Shown here piece by piece: positions 51,881-62,000 of a DNA stretch of 64,000 nucleotides. Numbering within the stretch: the stretch's first letter is position 1; every line of letters begins with the position of its first letter. The notes beneath the pieces were generated by a model. The model had not been told where the DNA came from. It was given only the letters and a program-made list of their open reading frames with translations, and ran no database searches. The stretch is from assembly GCA_038327195.1 (NCBI GenBank), contig JBBQKU010000019.1, positions 7,317 through 71,316 of the forward strand, written 5' to 3'. The translations under genes and the position numbers were made by a program. This DNA comes from UBA4416 sp038327195. GTDB taxonomy: Bacteria; Bacteroidota; Bacteroidia; B-17B0; Aurantibacillaceae.

Positions 51881-54034
51881 ATGAAAAAAAATCTAATCAG
51901 TTGTTTAACATTTTCAATATTTGTTATTAATAGTGTTTCCGCTCAAACAATTAATCCTTGCGGGACATATGAAGCCATCGACTGGGCTAAAAAAAACATA
52001 AAGGGTTATCAAGAAAAAAGCGAGGCTAAACAATTAGCAATCGAGCAAGAGTACCAATCTTATTTATCCAAATTAACTAACCAAAAATCTAAAATTGCGG
52101 CAGTTACTTTTACAATACCTGTAGTGTTTCATATATTACATACAAATGGTCCTGAAAATATTTCGGATGCTGTTTGTATTGCTGCTTTGGCTCAGGTAAA
52201 TAAAGATTACGCAAGATTGGGTTCAGATACTGCAAGTATAAATCCAACTTTTAAGAATTTATACATTGATGCTCAAATGGTTTTTCAATTGGCAAAAATT
52301 GATCCTTATGGAAACTGCACCAATGGAATCGTTCATCATTATGATACAGATACTGAATGGGCGCAATCTAATTATTTTGGATATAAATATTCTAATGATA
52401 TTGAAGGAAGATGGCGTCCTAGCAGATACTTAAATATTTATATTGTAAAAAATATTATCGGCTCATCTGCAGGTATAATTGTTGGCTATACTTATAAACC
52501 AGGTTCTGCACCAGGAACAAATTGTGATGCTATTGTTTATCGATATGATTTTTTAGGAGGATTAAGTGCTCGTTCATTAAGTCATGAAATTGGTCATTGG
52601 TTTGGATTAGGTCACACATTTGGTGATTCAAATAATGCAGGTATTAGCTGCGGAAATGATGATATTGCAGATACTCCAAAAACTTCAGGTTTTTTTAGTA
52701 CGTGCCCTTCTATTACTTCATTAAGTGATTCATGTGATTTAGGAAAAAAACCAAATGTTGAAAATATTATGGATTATTCATCTTGTCCAAAAATGTTTAC
52801 TCAAGGACAAACAATCAAAATGAGGGGCACAGCGGCTTCATCGTCTGCAAACAGAGATAGTTTATCGAGTTTGTTAAATTTAAACAGAGTAGGAATTATT
52901 AATAACACCGTTACAGCTTGCTCTCCAATTGCTGATTTTTATGCAAATAAAACTAAAAGTTGTAATAATCAATCAGTTATTTACAATAGCACGTCATTTA
53001 ATGGCACTGTTTCATCGTACAGTTGGGTTTTTGAAGGAGGAATACCAGCAACTTCTTCAAGTCCAAATCCAACGGTATTATATTCAACACCAGGAATTTA
53101 TTCTACATCACTTACGGTAATAGGTCCTTTAGGCTCAAACACAAAAATTAGAAATTCTTTTGTAAATAATAATTGGAATTCTGGTCCAATCTCATTCCCA
53201 GTAACACAATCATTTGAAGCTGGATTTTTAGATAATGGTTGGAATATTCAAAATTTGGATTATGCTTCTCCTACTTGGAAATCTGCAAGTGTAGGCTCTC
53301 AATCAACGTCAAAATCATTTTTTTTACAAAACGCTGATGATAATTACCATCCAAATGATATTGATATTTTAGAATCACCACAATATAATTTTCATAATAC
53401 TACAAATATTTCAGTATCTTTTGATTATGCTTTTGCATTAAAATCAGTAAATACAGCTTCATTAAATCCAACTTTTAAATTTCAATATTCAACAGATTGT
53501 GGCGGAACATGGATAGATATGACGGGTACTCCTTCAGCAGTTAATATGGCAACTGCAAGCGGAGGAGTTATTCCAATGACAGCTCCCTTTATTCCTTGGG
53601 CTGCAAAATGGGTTACAAAAACTTATAATCCATCGGTTTTAACTGCATTAAATAATAAGTCGGATGTTAAATTTAGATTTTGGTATCAAAATGATCCTAC
53701 CTATGGTCAAACTCAAAACTTTTATATCGATCAATTTAATATTTCGGGAACTGTTGGCTTAAATGAATTAGAATCTCAAATTAATTTTTCAGTATATCCT
53801 AATCCAACTACTTCAATTGCAAATATTGAATTTACCTCAACTTTTGATGCAAAGGCAATTATAAGTTTATATGATATAATGGGTAGGGTTTCAGAAGTTT
53901 ATAGTTTTCAGGCAATTTCTGGTGTTAAAACAGCGTATGAAATTAACAAAAAGCAAGATTTAGCTTCAGGTATTTATTTTGTTTCACTGAGTTTAAATGG
54001 TCAAAGAGTAATTAAAAAAATAATTATTGAGTAG
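51881..54034 (+). CDS. Secreted M43-family zinc metalloprotease with PKD domain and type A T9SS sorting domain
   Basis: The 717-residue protein has a signal peptide ending in VSAQ. The pappalysin-type metalloprotease domain (about 80-345) carries HEIGHWFGLGH, with zinc ligands His235, His239 and His245 and catalytic Glu236. A PKD domain (about 350-435, SYSWVFEGG...YSTPGIYSTSLTV) and a jelly-roll-like region follow. The type A C-terminal sorting domain (VYPNPTTSIANIEF ... LASGIYFVSL) is last. It should be exported by type IX secretion and degrade extracellular protein. It has a strong terminator and is probably monocistronic. Confidence 0.93.
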   Translation: MKKNLISCLTFSIFVINSVSAQTINPCGTYEAIDWAKKNIKGYQEKSEAKQLAIEQEYQSYLSKLTNQKSKIAAVTFTIPVVFHILHTNGPENISDAVCIAALAQVNKDYARLGSDTASINPTFKNLYIDAQMVFQLAKIDPYGNCTNGIVHHYDTDTEWAQSNYFGYKYSNDIEGRWRPSRYLNIYIVKNIIGSSAGIIVGYTYKPGSAPGTNCDAIVYRYDFLGGLSARSLSHEIGHWFGLGHTFGDSNNAGISCGNDDIADTPKTSGFFSTCPSITSLSDSCDLGKKPNVENIMDYSSCPKMFTQGQTIKMRGTAASSSANRDSLSSLLNLNRVGIINNTVTACSPIADFYANKTKSCNNQSVIYNSTSFNGTVSSYSWVFEGGIPATSSSPNPTVLYSTPGIYSTSLTVIGPLGSNTKIRNSFVNNNWNSGPISFPVTQSFEAGFLDNGWNIQNLDYASPTWKSASVGSQSTSKSFFLQNADDNYHPNDIDILESPQYNFHNTTNISVSFDYAFALKSVNTASLNPTFKFQYSTDCGGTWIDMTGTPSAVNMATASGGVIPMTAPFIPWAAKWVTKTYNPSVLTALNNKSDVKFRFWYQNDPTYGQTQNFYIDQFNISGTVGLNELESQINFSVYPNPTTSIANIEFTSTFDAKAIISLYDIMGRVSEVYSFQAISGVKTAYEINKKQDLASGIYFVSLSLNGQRVIKKIIIE

Positions 54035-54052
54035 TTGTTTGTTTGTTTGCTG

Positions 54053-54087
54053 AAAAAACGCCCTCCAGAATATATTGGAAGGGCGTT
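54053..54087 (+). terminator. M43 protease terminator
   Basis: AAAAAACGCCCT and AGGGCGTTTTTT form a GC-rich stem with inner CCA/TTGG pairing, followed by T-run. Confidence 0.9.
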
Positions 54088-54093
54088 TTTTGT

Positions 54094-54101
54094 TATATTT
54101 G
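54094..54101 (+). promoter_or_regulatory. -7 box of the TPR membrane protein gene
   Basis: TATATTTG lies 21 bases before the ATG at 54123. A TTG at 54075-54077 (16-base spacing) lies inside the preceding terminator stem. Confidence 0.6.
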
Positions 54102-54122
54102 CCTCGCAATTAAAAAAATATT

Positions 54123-54776
54123 ATGAAATTTTTACGTTTTTACATTCTATACCGTTTACAAATTATTATTGCTTTAGTAGTTTTAGGTGTTTTATCTCAT
54201 CTTTACCTTGATGCTGTTACTGCTTGGATTTGCTATGTTTTTGCTTTTATATCTTTACTTCTGTATTTTATGATGGGTACAATGCGCGTTGTGCAAGAAG
54301 CTGTTAGTGATGGAGATGTTGATTTAGCAATGACTTACATGGATAAAATTAAATTTCCACGTTTATTATTTAAGCCAATTCGTGCGGGTTATTACATGTT
54401 GCAAAGTAACTTATCAATGGCAAGTAATGATTTAGATAAAGCTGAGGCTAATATTAGAAAAAGCTTAAAAATAAAATCAAAAATTGTTGGCGACATGGAA
54501 GGTGCCAATTTGATGCAATTAGGTTTTATTGAACTTAAAAAAGGAAATACAAAACAAGGTCGTATACATTTATTAGATGCAATAAAGGCTGGAATTCCGG
54601 ATAAAGAAAATTTGGCCGCTGCTTATTTGCAATTATGTAATATTGAAGCTCAACGGATGCAATATAGAATTGCCAAACAATATTTTAAAAAGGCAAAAGA
54701 TTTAAAGCCTAAAAATGAAGAAATATTAAACCAAGTAAAACAAATGGAAAAGCAAATTAACCGTATGCCAGGTTAA
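54123..54776 (+). CDS. Membrane protein with two helices and TPR repeats
   Basis: The 217-residue protein has two N-terminal transmembrane helices (about 13-50, IIIALVVLGVLSHLYL and YVFAFISLLLYFMMG). A cytoplasmic or periplasmic part of about 150 residues has TPR-like helix pairs: LSMASNDLDKAEANIRKSL, LGFIELKKGNTKQGRIHLLDAI and AKQYFKKAKDLKPKN. It is monocistronic, with promoter and terminator. Its function is unknown, and a scaffold role is inferred from the TPRs. Confidence 0.8.
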   Translation: MKFLRFYILYRLQIIIALVVLGVLSHLYLDAVTAWICYVFAFISLLLYFMMGTMRVVQEAVSDGDVDLAMTYMDKIKFPRLLFKPIRAGYYMLQSNLSMASNDLDKAEANIRKSLKIKSKIVGDMEGANLMQLGFIELKKGNTKQGRIHLLDAIKAGIPDKENLAAAYLQLCNIEAQRMQYRIAKQYFKKAKDLKPKNEEILNQVKQMEKQINRMPG

Positions 54777-54795
54777 TTTATTGAAATTGATTTTT

Positions 54796-54826
54796 AAAAG
54801 AACGCTTGTTTGCGTTCTTTTTTTAT
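54796..54826 (+). terminator. Terminator of the TPR membrane protein gene
   Basis: AAAAGAACGC/GCGTTCTTTT is a 10-bp stem with a TTGTTT loop and T-run. Confidence 0.9.
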
Positions 54827-54866
54827 GCTTAAAATTTAGTTAATCTATTTGTTGTACTTTTATCGA

Positions 54867-55559
54867 ATGATGAAAAACAATAGTGTGATACCGCAAAGTT
54901 GCTTTGATTTTTTAAAAAAATTAAAAAAACACAATAATCGTGAATGGTTTAATGAACATAAAGATGAGTTTATTGAAGAACAAAGTCATATCGAAAAATT
55001 TGCAGATGCTTTGTTGATAGAACTGAATTCTCATGATGTAATTGAAACACCAACAGGTAAAAAATGTTTGCATCGTATATACAGAGATATCCGATTTTCA
55101 AAAGAGAAAACACCCTATAAAACAAATTGGAGTGGAAGTTTCAAAAGAGCCGGAAAACAACGCAGAGGTGGGTGTTATTTTCATTTAGAGACTGGTAATA
55201 GTTTTATTGCCGGTGGATTTTGGTCGCCAAACCCTGAAGATTTGAAACTAATTCGTGATGATTTTGCTTTTGATGATAAACCAATCCGAAAAATATTGAA
55301 GAGTAAATCATTTGTATCTACATTTGGAAATCTTCAAGGTGAACAATTGAAGACAACGCCAAAAGGTTTTGATGCTGAAAATTCTGCAATAGATTTATTA
55401 CGATTTAAACAATTTTTAATCATTCGAAAATTTACAGATAAAGAAGTGTTAGATAAAAACTTTTTAAAAGAAGCTAATCAAACATTTAAAAACATGCGCC
55501 CTTTTTTTAATTATATGAGTGACGTTTTAAGTACCGATATTAATGGAATTGAAATTTAG
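54867..55559 (+). CDS. DUF2461 domain-containing protein
   Basis: From ATG 54867 the product is 230 residues, beginning MMKNNSVIPQSCFDFLKKLKK (the next Met is also possible). The DUF2461 family (TIGR02453-type) is recognised by NREWFNEHK, RIYRDIRFSKEKTPYKTN and a GCYFHLETGNSFIAGGFW segment. The family is widespread with unknown function. There is no signal peptide or membrane segment. It stands alone before the convergent oxidoreductase gene; the 134-bp gap shows no clear terminator. Confidence 0.92.
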   Translation: MMKNNSVIPQSCFDFLKKLKKHNNREWFNEHKDEFIEEQSHIEKFADALLIELNSHDVIETPTGKKCLHRIYRDIRFSKEKTPYKTNWSGSFKRAGKQRRGGCYFHLETGNSFIAGGFWSPNPEDLKLIRDDFAFDDKPIRKILKSKSFVSTFGNLQGEQLKTTPKGFDAENSAIDLLRFKQFLIIRKFTDKEVLDKNFLKEANQTFKNMRPFFNYMSDVLSTDINGIEI

Positions 55560-55693
55560 ATTTCCTATACCGAATACATATAAAATATAGTCCAATTTCA
55601 GTTAACCCTCATTGTACAATTTTCATGTAGTATCGGCATAACCAATTATTAATTATTTTTTTTAATTAGATTAAAGAATAATAAAAATTGGTA

Positions 55694-57169
55694 TTATATC
55701 AACGATTCAACGTTTGTACAAGTTCCGTTTTCGCAAACATAACATTTTAGTTTGTCTTTAAAAACTGAAGATTTGTAAATAGATTTTCCTAAAAGCATAC
55801 GTAAACATTCTTGAATACCTTCAATAATACTAGGATGTGGGTGCATCATGTCGGCTAATTCCCTTATGCCTTGGTTTGTATGTATTAAATACGCAACAGC
55901 TTGTATGGCTGAACTAGCGTGTTCTCCAACGCAACGCATACCTAATATTCGCATGCCATTATCATTAGTGACTATGATTTTAAAAAAGCCTTTTGTTTTT
56001 CGCATAGCAATTGCTCTAGCATTGGTACTATAATCTAATTTCACTACTTTATGCGCTAAGCCTTTCTTTACACAATCCTGTTCGCTCATTCCAACACTCG
56101 CCACTTCAGGATTTAAAAACATGATTGTAGAAATGTTTTGATAAGACAATGGTTTGATTGTTGGCCCAAACATTCTTACAACGGCATGTCTCGCTTCTCG
56201 CTCACCTACATTAACTAAAGCTATATCGGTTGTAACATCTCCAGCTACATAAATATTACTTGTGTGTGTTTGAGTATCATCATCCCAAATATTTCCTTTT
56301 TCATTTAATTTTATACCAGCAGCTTCTAAATTTAGATCTTCAATATTTGGAATTCTTCCAACCGATACTAGAGCTTTTTCAACTCTTAATATTTCATTTC
56401 TCCCATCTTTATATTCCAACTCATATTCAACCTCGCCATCTTTTATTTCCATTCGTTTGAGTGATGCACCATGATGAATAACAGCGCTTTGTTGTTGTAA
56501 ATTTTGACTTACAACTTCAGCCACATCCTCATCTTCAAATGGTAAAATACGCTCTGCTTTATCAATTAAAAATACTTTGGTTTTTCCTAAATTTGAAAAA
56601 ATTGTAGCAAACTCGCAACCTATTACTCCAGCACCAAGAACTACAAGACTTTTTGGTAATTCTGTCAGATTTTTGACACCATTACTTGTCATTATAATAT
56701 GTTCGTCAATTGGAATATGAGGTAAATATCTTGGCCTGCTTCCAGATGCAATTAAAATATTTTCGGCTGTTACAATTTTTACGGAGCCATCATCTTTTTT
56801 TATAGAAATAGTATGTTTATCAATAAATGAGGCTAATCCTTTTTCATAGCTCAACAAATTATTAGTTTGTTTTTGTAATAATTGTAAATGAACGGTCATT
56901 TGTGTTTTGCGTTCAAATACTGATTCTTTAAGAGTTTTTACAATGTCATCATAATTTACTTCAAAGTTTGGAATAAGTTCCCTTACGGAAGAAATTTTTT
57001 GAGAATATTCCCATAACGTTTTTGATGTTAAAACTCCATCATAAATTCCGGCACCTCCTAATCTATTTTTTTCAATGAGTAATACTTTTTTCTTAAAATC
57101 CAAGGCTCTCATAGCCCCTGCGTAACCGCTTGGACCTCCGCCAATTACTATTATGTCGTAATGTTCCAT
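55694..57169 (-). CDS. Dihydrolipoamide dehydrogenase-like flavoprotein lacking the redox CxxxxC
   Basis: From ATG 57169 the product is 491 residues. The fold is that of pyridine nucleotide-disulfide oxidoreductases: FAD motif VIGGGPSGYAGA, NAD motif VVLGAGVIGCEFA, FAD motif VAGDVTTD, and a C-terminal HPHPSIIEGI that keeps the catalytic His-Pro. Where the family has the redox pair C-x-x-x-x-C the sequence is LGGAGIYDGVLTSKTL, with no cysteine. A short cysteine-rich C-terminal tail (CYVCENGTC) is added. It starts 7 bases after the LTA-synthase-like stop, so both are in an operon. It may be a transhydrogenase-like or altered-redox enzyme. Confidence 0.85.
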   Translation of the reverse strand: MEHYDIIVIGGGPSGYAGAMRALDFKKKVLLIEKNRLGGAGIYDGVLTSKTLWEYSQKISSVRELIPNFEVNYDDIVKTLKESVFERKTQMTVHLQLLQKQTNNLLSYEKGLASFIDKHTISIKKDDGSVKIVTAENILIASGSRPRYLPHIPIDEHIIMTSNGVKNLTELPKSLVVLGAGVIGCEFATIFSNLGKTKVFLIDKAERILPFEDEDVAEVVSQNLQQQSAVIHHGASLKRMEIKDGEVEYELEYKDGRNEILRVEKALVSVGRIPNIEDLNLEAAGIKLNEKGNIWDDDTQTHTSNIYVAGDVTTDIALVNVGEREARHAVVRMFGPTIKPLSYQNISTIMFLNPEVASVGMSEQDCVKKGLAHKVVKLDYSTNARAIAMRKTKGFFKIIVTNDNGMRILGMRCVGEHASSAIQAVAYLIHTNQGIRELADMMHPHPSIIEGIQECLRMLLGKSIYKSSVFKDKLKCYVCENGTCTNVESLI

Positions 57170-57176
57170 TCTAATT

Positions 57177-59072
57177 TTATTTTTCAAAAAACGTTTTATT
57201 ATCTAAAACGTCATTGTTGTAATTTTGAAGTAAAGCTTTAATATATTTTAGTGTAAATTCTTCTTGTTTTGGATAACTGTTTTTCAATGATTTTGTCATC
57301 AAACTATCCGTTTTATAATTATAAGCCTCTGTTAAATTATAATTACTGATAATATACATCATACTGTCATTGATGATTTGAAAATTAGGATAGTTATAGT
57401 AAACAACAGGAGAGTTAATTTTCGACGTCATGCTTTTACCAAATGCATAATAAGGCTTGTCGTAATTTAGGATATCTAAAACAGTAGGCATAATGTCTAT
57501 TTGCTGAACTGTTTTATTAATTATTTCTGGTTTTTGTCCAGGTAAATAAAATATAATAGGAATTGAATATTGTCCAATTGAATTACCATAAAATGCATCT
57601 TCTGAAATTGCGGTATGATCAGCACTTAAAACAAAAAGTGTATTATTAAACCAAGGCATTTTCTTTGCCTGATTAAAAAATTGTTTTAAACTGTAATCTG
57701 CATATCCAACTGATTCATGAATTTGTAATGTGCCTTTAGGAAATTTTCCAAAATACTTTTTAGGAACTTTATATGGGTTGTGAGACGAAAGTGTAAATAC
57801 TGTTGTTAAAAAAGGCTCTTTAATTTTCGATATTTCTTTTGTCATATTTATTAAAAATGGTTCGTCCCAAATACCCCATTGTCCATCATAATCCTCTTCA
57901 TTGTTATATTCTGTTCTACCATAATATAAATCGTAACCTGCAGATTTTGCATATGAATTGAAATTCATTGATCCATTTGTAGCCCCATGAAAAAATGAAG
58001 TGTGGTATCCTTTAGTTTTTAATAATTTTGGTAAGGCATTTAAGGTGTTATTTGCATAAGTAGAATTAAGATAGGGGTCATCCATATAAGTTGGCATCGA
58101 CGAAATAATTGAAGGAATACCATTAATTGAAGATTTCCCATTTGAAAATGCATTATTATAATAAGTAGAAACAGAGATTAGGCTATCTAAGAAAGGAGTA
58201 TAGCTTTTCCTATTTCCAGAAGCAGTAAATTCTTTTGAAAAACTTTCTAAAATAATAATGCAGACATTTAAATTTTTAAATTTGCTAGTATCGGCAGGAA
58301 TAATCTGAGTACTGTATTGGTTCAATTCATTTTTTTTGTAAAAATCTAAATATTTAATTTGATTTAATTCTGCAGATTTTATTAGTGAAAATGGTGTATT
58401 AATAACGATAGGAATATACTTTTGACTCGTATAAAGAGCCGCATCTAATAATACAATTGGGATTTTTTGCAATCCACCTCTAATGCCTAAAACTGTAAAT
58501 CCTGACACTAATAAAAACTGAAAGGTATTTAATAGGGATGATTTAATATTAAAATTTTGAAGTTTGAATTGTTTGTTTTTTTCAATCCATTTAAATGATT
58601 TTATTAATCCGAATATTAGGATAAAATATATAATTATAAGTAGCCAGTTATCTAGTAAAAAATACGGTAAAAGTTTGATGAAATCTGTTTGCCCACCAAA
58701 AATTAAATGGGTCACATCATATGTTGTGCGTTTTTGTATATATGGAAAATAAACAAAATCAATAAAATTTAAAAGTATAGCAAATGAATTAATTGTTATA
58801 AAAACAAAAAATAAAGTTTTTCTGTAACTTGTTTTTTTTTGAAAATTAAATGGAAGAACTGCTAATATAATGAATAATGAATTTGTAGCAGAAATACTGA
58901 AAGCATCGAATCTTAATCCGTAAAATAGTAATTTTAAAAATTCTAAAAATTCTAAATCCTGAAAGCTACTTTTGTTAAAGTAAAAAAATAAAATTCTACA
59001 AATGGTATAAATCAAAAATACAATTAATATTTTTTTTAATAAATCTTGAATTAAGTACCTAATCGAAATCAT
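57177..59072 (-). CDS. LTA synthase-family membrane phosphotransferase (sulfatase fold)
   Basis: The 631-residue protein has five N-terminal transmembrane helices (about 10-190). A periplasmic sulfatase-type domain follows with VCIIILESFSKEF (first metal site), SNGKSSINGIPS where LtaS has its nucleophilic Thr, TLSSHNPYKVP and LSADHTAIS (metal ligands). LTA synthases transfer glycerol phosphate from phosphatidylglycerol. Bacteroidota lack lipoteichoic acid, so the acceptor is more likely a glycan, lipid or lipoprotein. A Ser appears in place of the expected Thr. The gene is 3 bases after the M1 peptidase. Confidence 0.88.
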   Translation of the reverse strand: MISIRYLIQDLLKKILIVFLIYTICRILFFYFNKSSFQDLEFLEFLKLLFYGLRFDAFSISATNSLFIILAVLPFNFQKKTSYRKTLFFVFITINSFAILLNFIDFVYFPYIQKRTTYDVTHLIFGGQTDFIKLLPYFLLDNWLLIIIYFILIFGLIKSFKWIEKNKQFKLQNFNIKSSLLNTFQFLLVSGFTVLGIRGGLQKIPIVLLDAALYTSQKYIPIVINTPFSLIKSAELNQIKYLDFYKKNELNQYSTQIIPADTSKFKNLNVCIIILESFSKEFTASGNRKSYTPFLDSLISVSTYYNNAFSNGKSSINGIPSIISSMPTYMDDPYLNSTYANNTLNALPKLLKTKGYHTSFFHGATNGSMNFNSYAKSAGYDLYYGRTEYNNEEDYDGQWGIWDEPFLINMTKEISKIKEPFLTTVFTLSSHNPYKVPKKYFGKFPKGTLQIHESVGYADYSLKQFFNQAKKMPWFNNTLFVLSADHTAISEDAFYGNSIGQYSIPIIFYLPGQKPEIINKTVQQIDIMPTVLDILNYDKPYYAFGKSMTSKINSPVVYYNYPNFQIINDSMMYIISNYNLTEAYNYKTDSLMTKSLKNSYPKQEEFTLKYIKALLQNYNNDVLDNKTFFEK

Positions 59073-59075
59073 TTC

Positions 59076-62000
59076 TTAAAAAGCCCTATTTATTCCAACA
59101 ACCCAACGAACTTGTAAATAATCTTTTTCAGCATAGGGTAATCTATTAAGGAAAAATGGCATATCAAATCGTAATACCAATGGTTTTAATCCAGTTAATG
59201 CCCCCCATTTTTGGATGCTTAATGTTGCGCCTATCCCTGCATCAGCAATTAAATTTGTCATTACAATAGCTTTTCCTGGTTGATTTGAATTAATTGTTCC
59301 AGCATCTCCAAACAAATATGGATTTATTTTAATAGAATTATTTAATTTTTTAGGATTCAAGAATTTAAATAATTTTCCAAATTCTATTTCTACACTTGCA
59401 GAAGCTCCCGTTGTTCCTTTGTAGTTATATACGATACTTCCAGTTGCATCTGTTTGTGCTAATACATATCCAGAATAACCCCTTAAGTTTAATCCACCTC
59501 CACCATTAAAGTGATTTGTTACACTTCCATATTTACCCCAATCTGGAGGAATAAGTCCCATTGATCGTGTGTATTTATTTTCCATTAATTCTTCAGGATT
59601 TGCCCCAGATGCAAATAACATTGATTCACTCGCTAATTTATTTCCGAAACCAAGTTGTGCAAATACTCTTGTATTAATAGAAATTTTACCTAAGTCGTTT
59701 TTATTTAAGGCCGTATATTGTAAAGAAGAAAAATCATAATCATTTGTAAATGCATTTGCTCTTGCATTTAAATTCATGGAACCAACTCCTTTATTATAAA
59801 CATAATTATGATCTATTCCCACATTTAAGTAACTATTCAGTTTTTGAATTTGCCATTCATTTTGATTAATTAAATAAACTAAATCTCTTTGTAAATCACG
59901 CACCATTGCTTTTACTTGAATGTAAATTTTATTTTTATCATTATTGCTTTTCTTTTCAAAGCCTAATAAGCCACTCTCTAAACCGTCTAATGATTTAAGT
60001 GTTGCATATATATTTGATTTTTTAATAAACCTAGCTGTTGATGTTTTATAATTAAATAAAAAGGAAACAATATTATAATTACTTTTTACTTGTGTGCTGT
60101 CAATATAAGCTTGACCAGCACCTGTACTAAACCATGCGGTAACATCAAATACATGTTTTGTATTCATATAACCGCCATTTAAATGTGCCCCAAGTTTAAT
60201 TCCATCATACCCATTATACCAAATGCTTGGTCGAGCTCTTAATTCATAATGCTTCCAATCTAGTGGGTTATAAACTTTAGAATCAAACATCACATTTACT
60301 TTATTATGTTTCACATTGTTGGTCATGTCAACATCTGCAAGTCGGCGAGAAGGATCTATAATTACATTTTTTAATTTATCTGTCAATTGTACTTTTGCAA
60401 TGTAAGTTGGTTTTACTCTCCCCCAACCAATCCAACGAGGTAAAATATTAGATTTTGAAGGCTTTTCGAACCATGTGTTTGGAATATAATAATGATAGGC
60501 AGAATCATTTCTATCTAATACTGTAAAGTCAATTGGCATTTGCATATCACCTTTACGTTTGAATTTAATTAAATATTCATTTTTTGCTTTACCTTTTTTA
60601 ATACATCCAATTTTGTAATCAATTTTTTTTGTTGTTTCGAGCCATTGATCAAAAAACCAATTTAAATCGACATTGCTATATTGTATAATCGAATTACGGA
60701 AATCTTCTGGATAGGGATGGCAAAATTTCCATTGATCAAAATAATTTTGCATACACTTATCAAATAAATATCTACCTAATACGTATTCTAAATTTTTCAA
60801 CATAGTAGCTGTTTTTGTATAAACTGCCCCATAACCACCACCATGTCTTATTGCACCATTATAATCATCACTGTGAGTATTTAATGTAACTTCTTCACCA
60901 CGAACAGTTACAGCATTCATATATCCATTATATACTTGATCATCTAATATTCTATTTTGTTCAGTAAATCGTCTTACATATTTACTGTTGGATTGTTGTG
61001 AAATTTTATTAGGTCCGTCAATAAATTGATACGTATCGGCAGTGTAAAATTGTGTAAATCCTTCATCTAAAAATGCACGGTAAGTTTCATTATTACCTAC
61101 CATTCCAAAAAACCAATTATGTGTCATTTCATGAATTAATAAATCACGGTTTTCTGGATCAAAGCCACCGTCTAAAGTTAGCATAGGATATTCAACTCCA
61201 TCTTGGGCATCTGCACAAATCATTTTTGGATAATGATATGGGCCAATATTATAAGTGTTTACATCTAATACTTTTGCTATAAATTGTGGTGTAGTTTGCC
61301 AACCAGCAGCATGAGGTTCTTGAACGAGTGCAACGCATTTAATACCATTCCACAAATATTCACCAATTCTATAAGTAGGATCTGCTGTAAGTGCAAAGTC
61401 ATGTACGTTTAATGCTGAAAACTTCCACGTTTTAGTTGTGCCATCTCTTTGAATTATGACGCTTGGTTTAGAGTTCCATGGTTTTTTTGCAAAATTTGAT
61501 ATATCTAATTTTTTACGCAAAGTATCGGGTAATACTTCTTTTTCATTTTGTAAAATTCCAGTTGCGTCTAATACGTAGTTGTTTGGTAATGTAAATTCCA
61601 CGTGAAATGAACCAAAGTCTCCATAAAATTCATGGTCCATATGTTGGTCGGTGTCCCAACCTAATTTTCGATCATATACAGAAATACGAGGATACCAGTG
61701 CGTGACATCAAAATGTTTATACCCAAATGCATTAAATTGTTTCATTCTATTACGAATCACTTCTTTATCATAATATGTTTTAAAATCAATATCAAAAGTT
61801 ATTGATTCCCCTGATTTTATAGGCTTTTCAAGAAATACTTTTAAAACAGTGTTGTCGAGTTCTGTTTTAAGTTCTTTCCCGTTAACGGTCATCTTTTCTA
61901 TATTTGTTCCTTTATCGTTATTTCTGTATTTATTAAATTTTAAATGATAATTATTATTTTTATATAAATCAGCTAAATAAGAATTTTTTGTTTGGGCATT

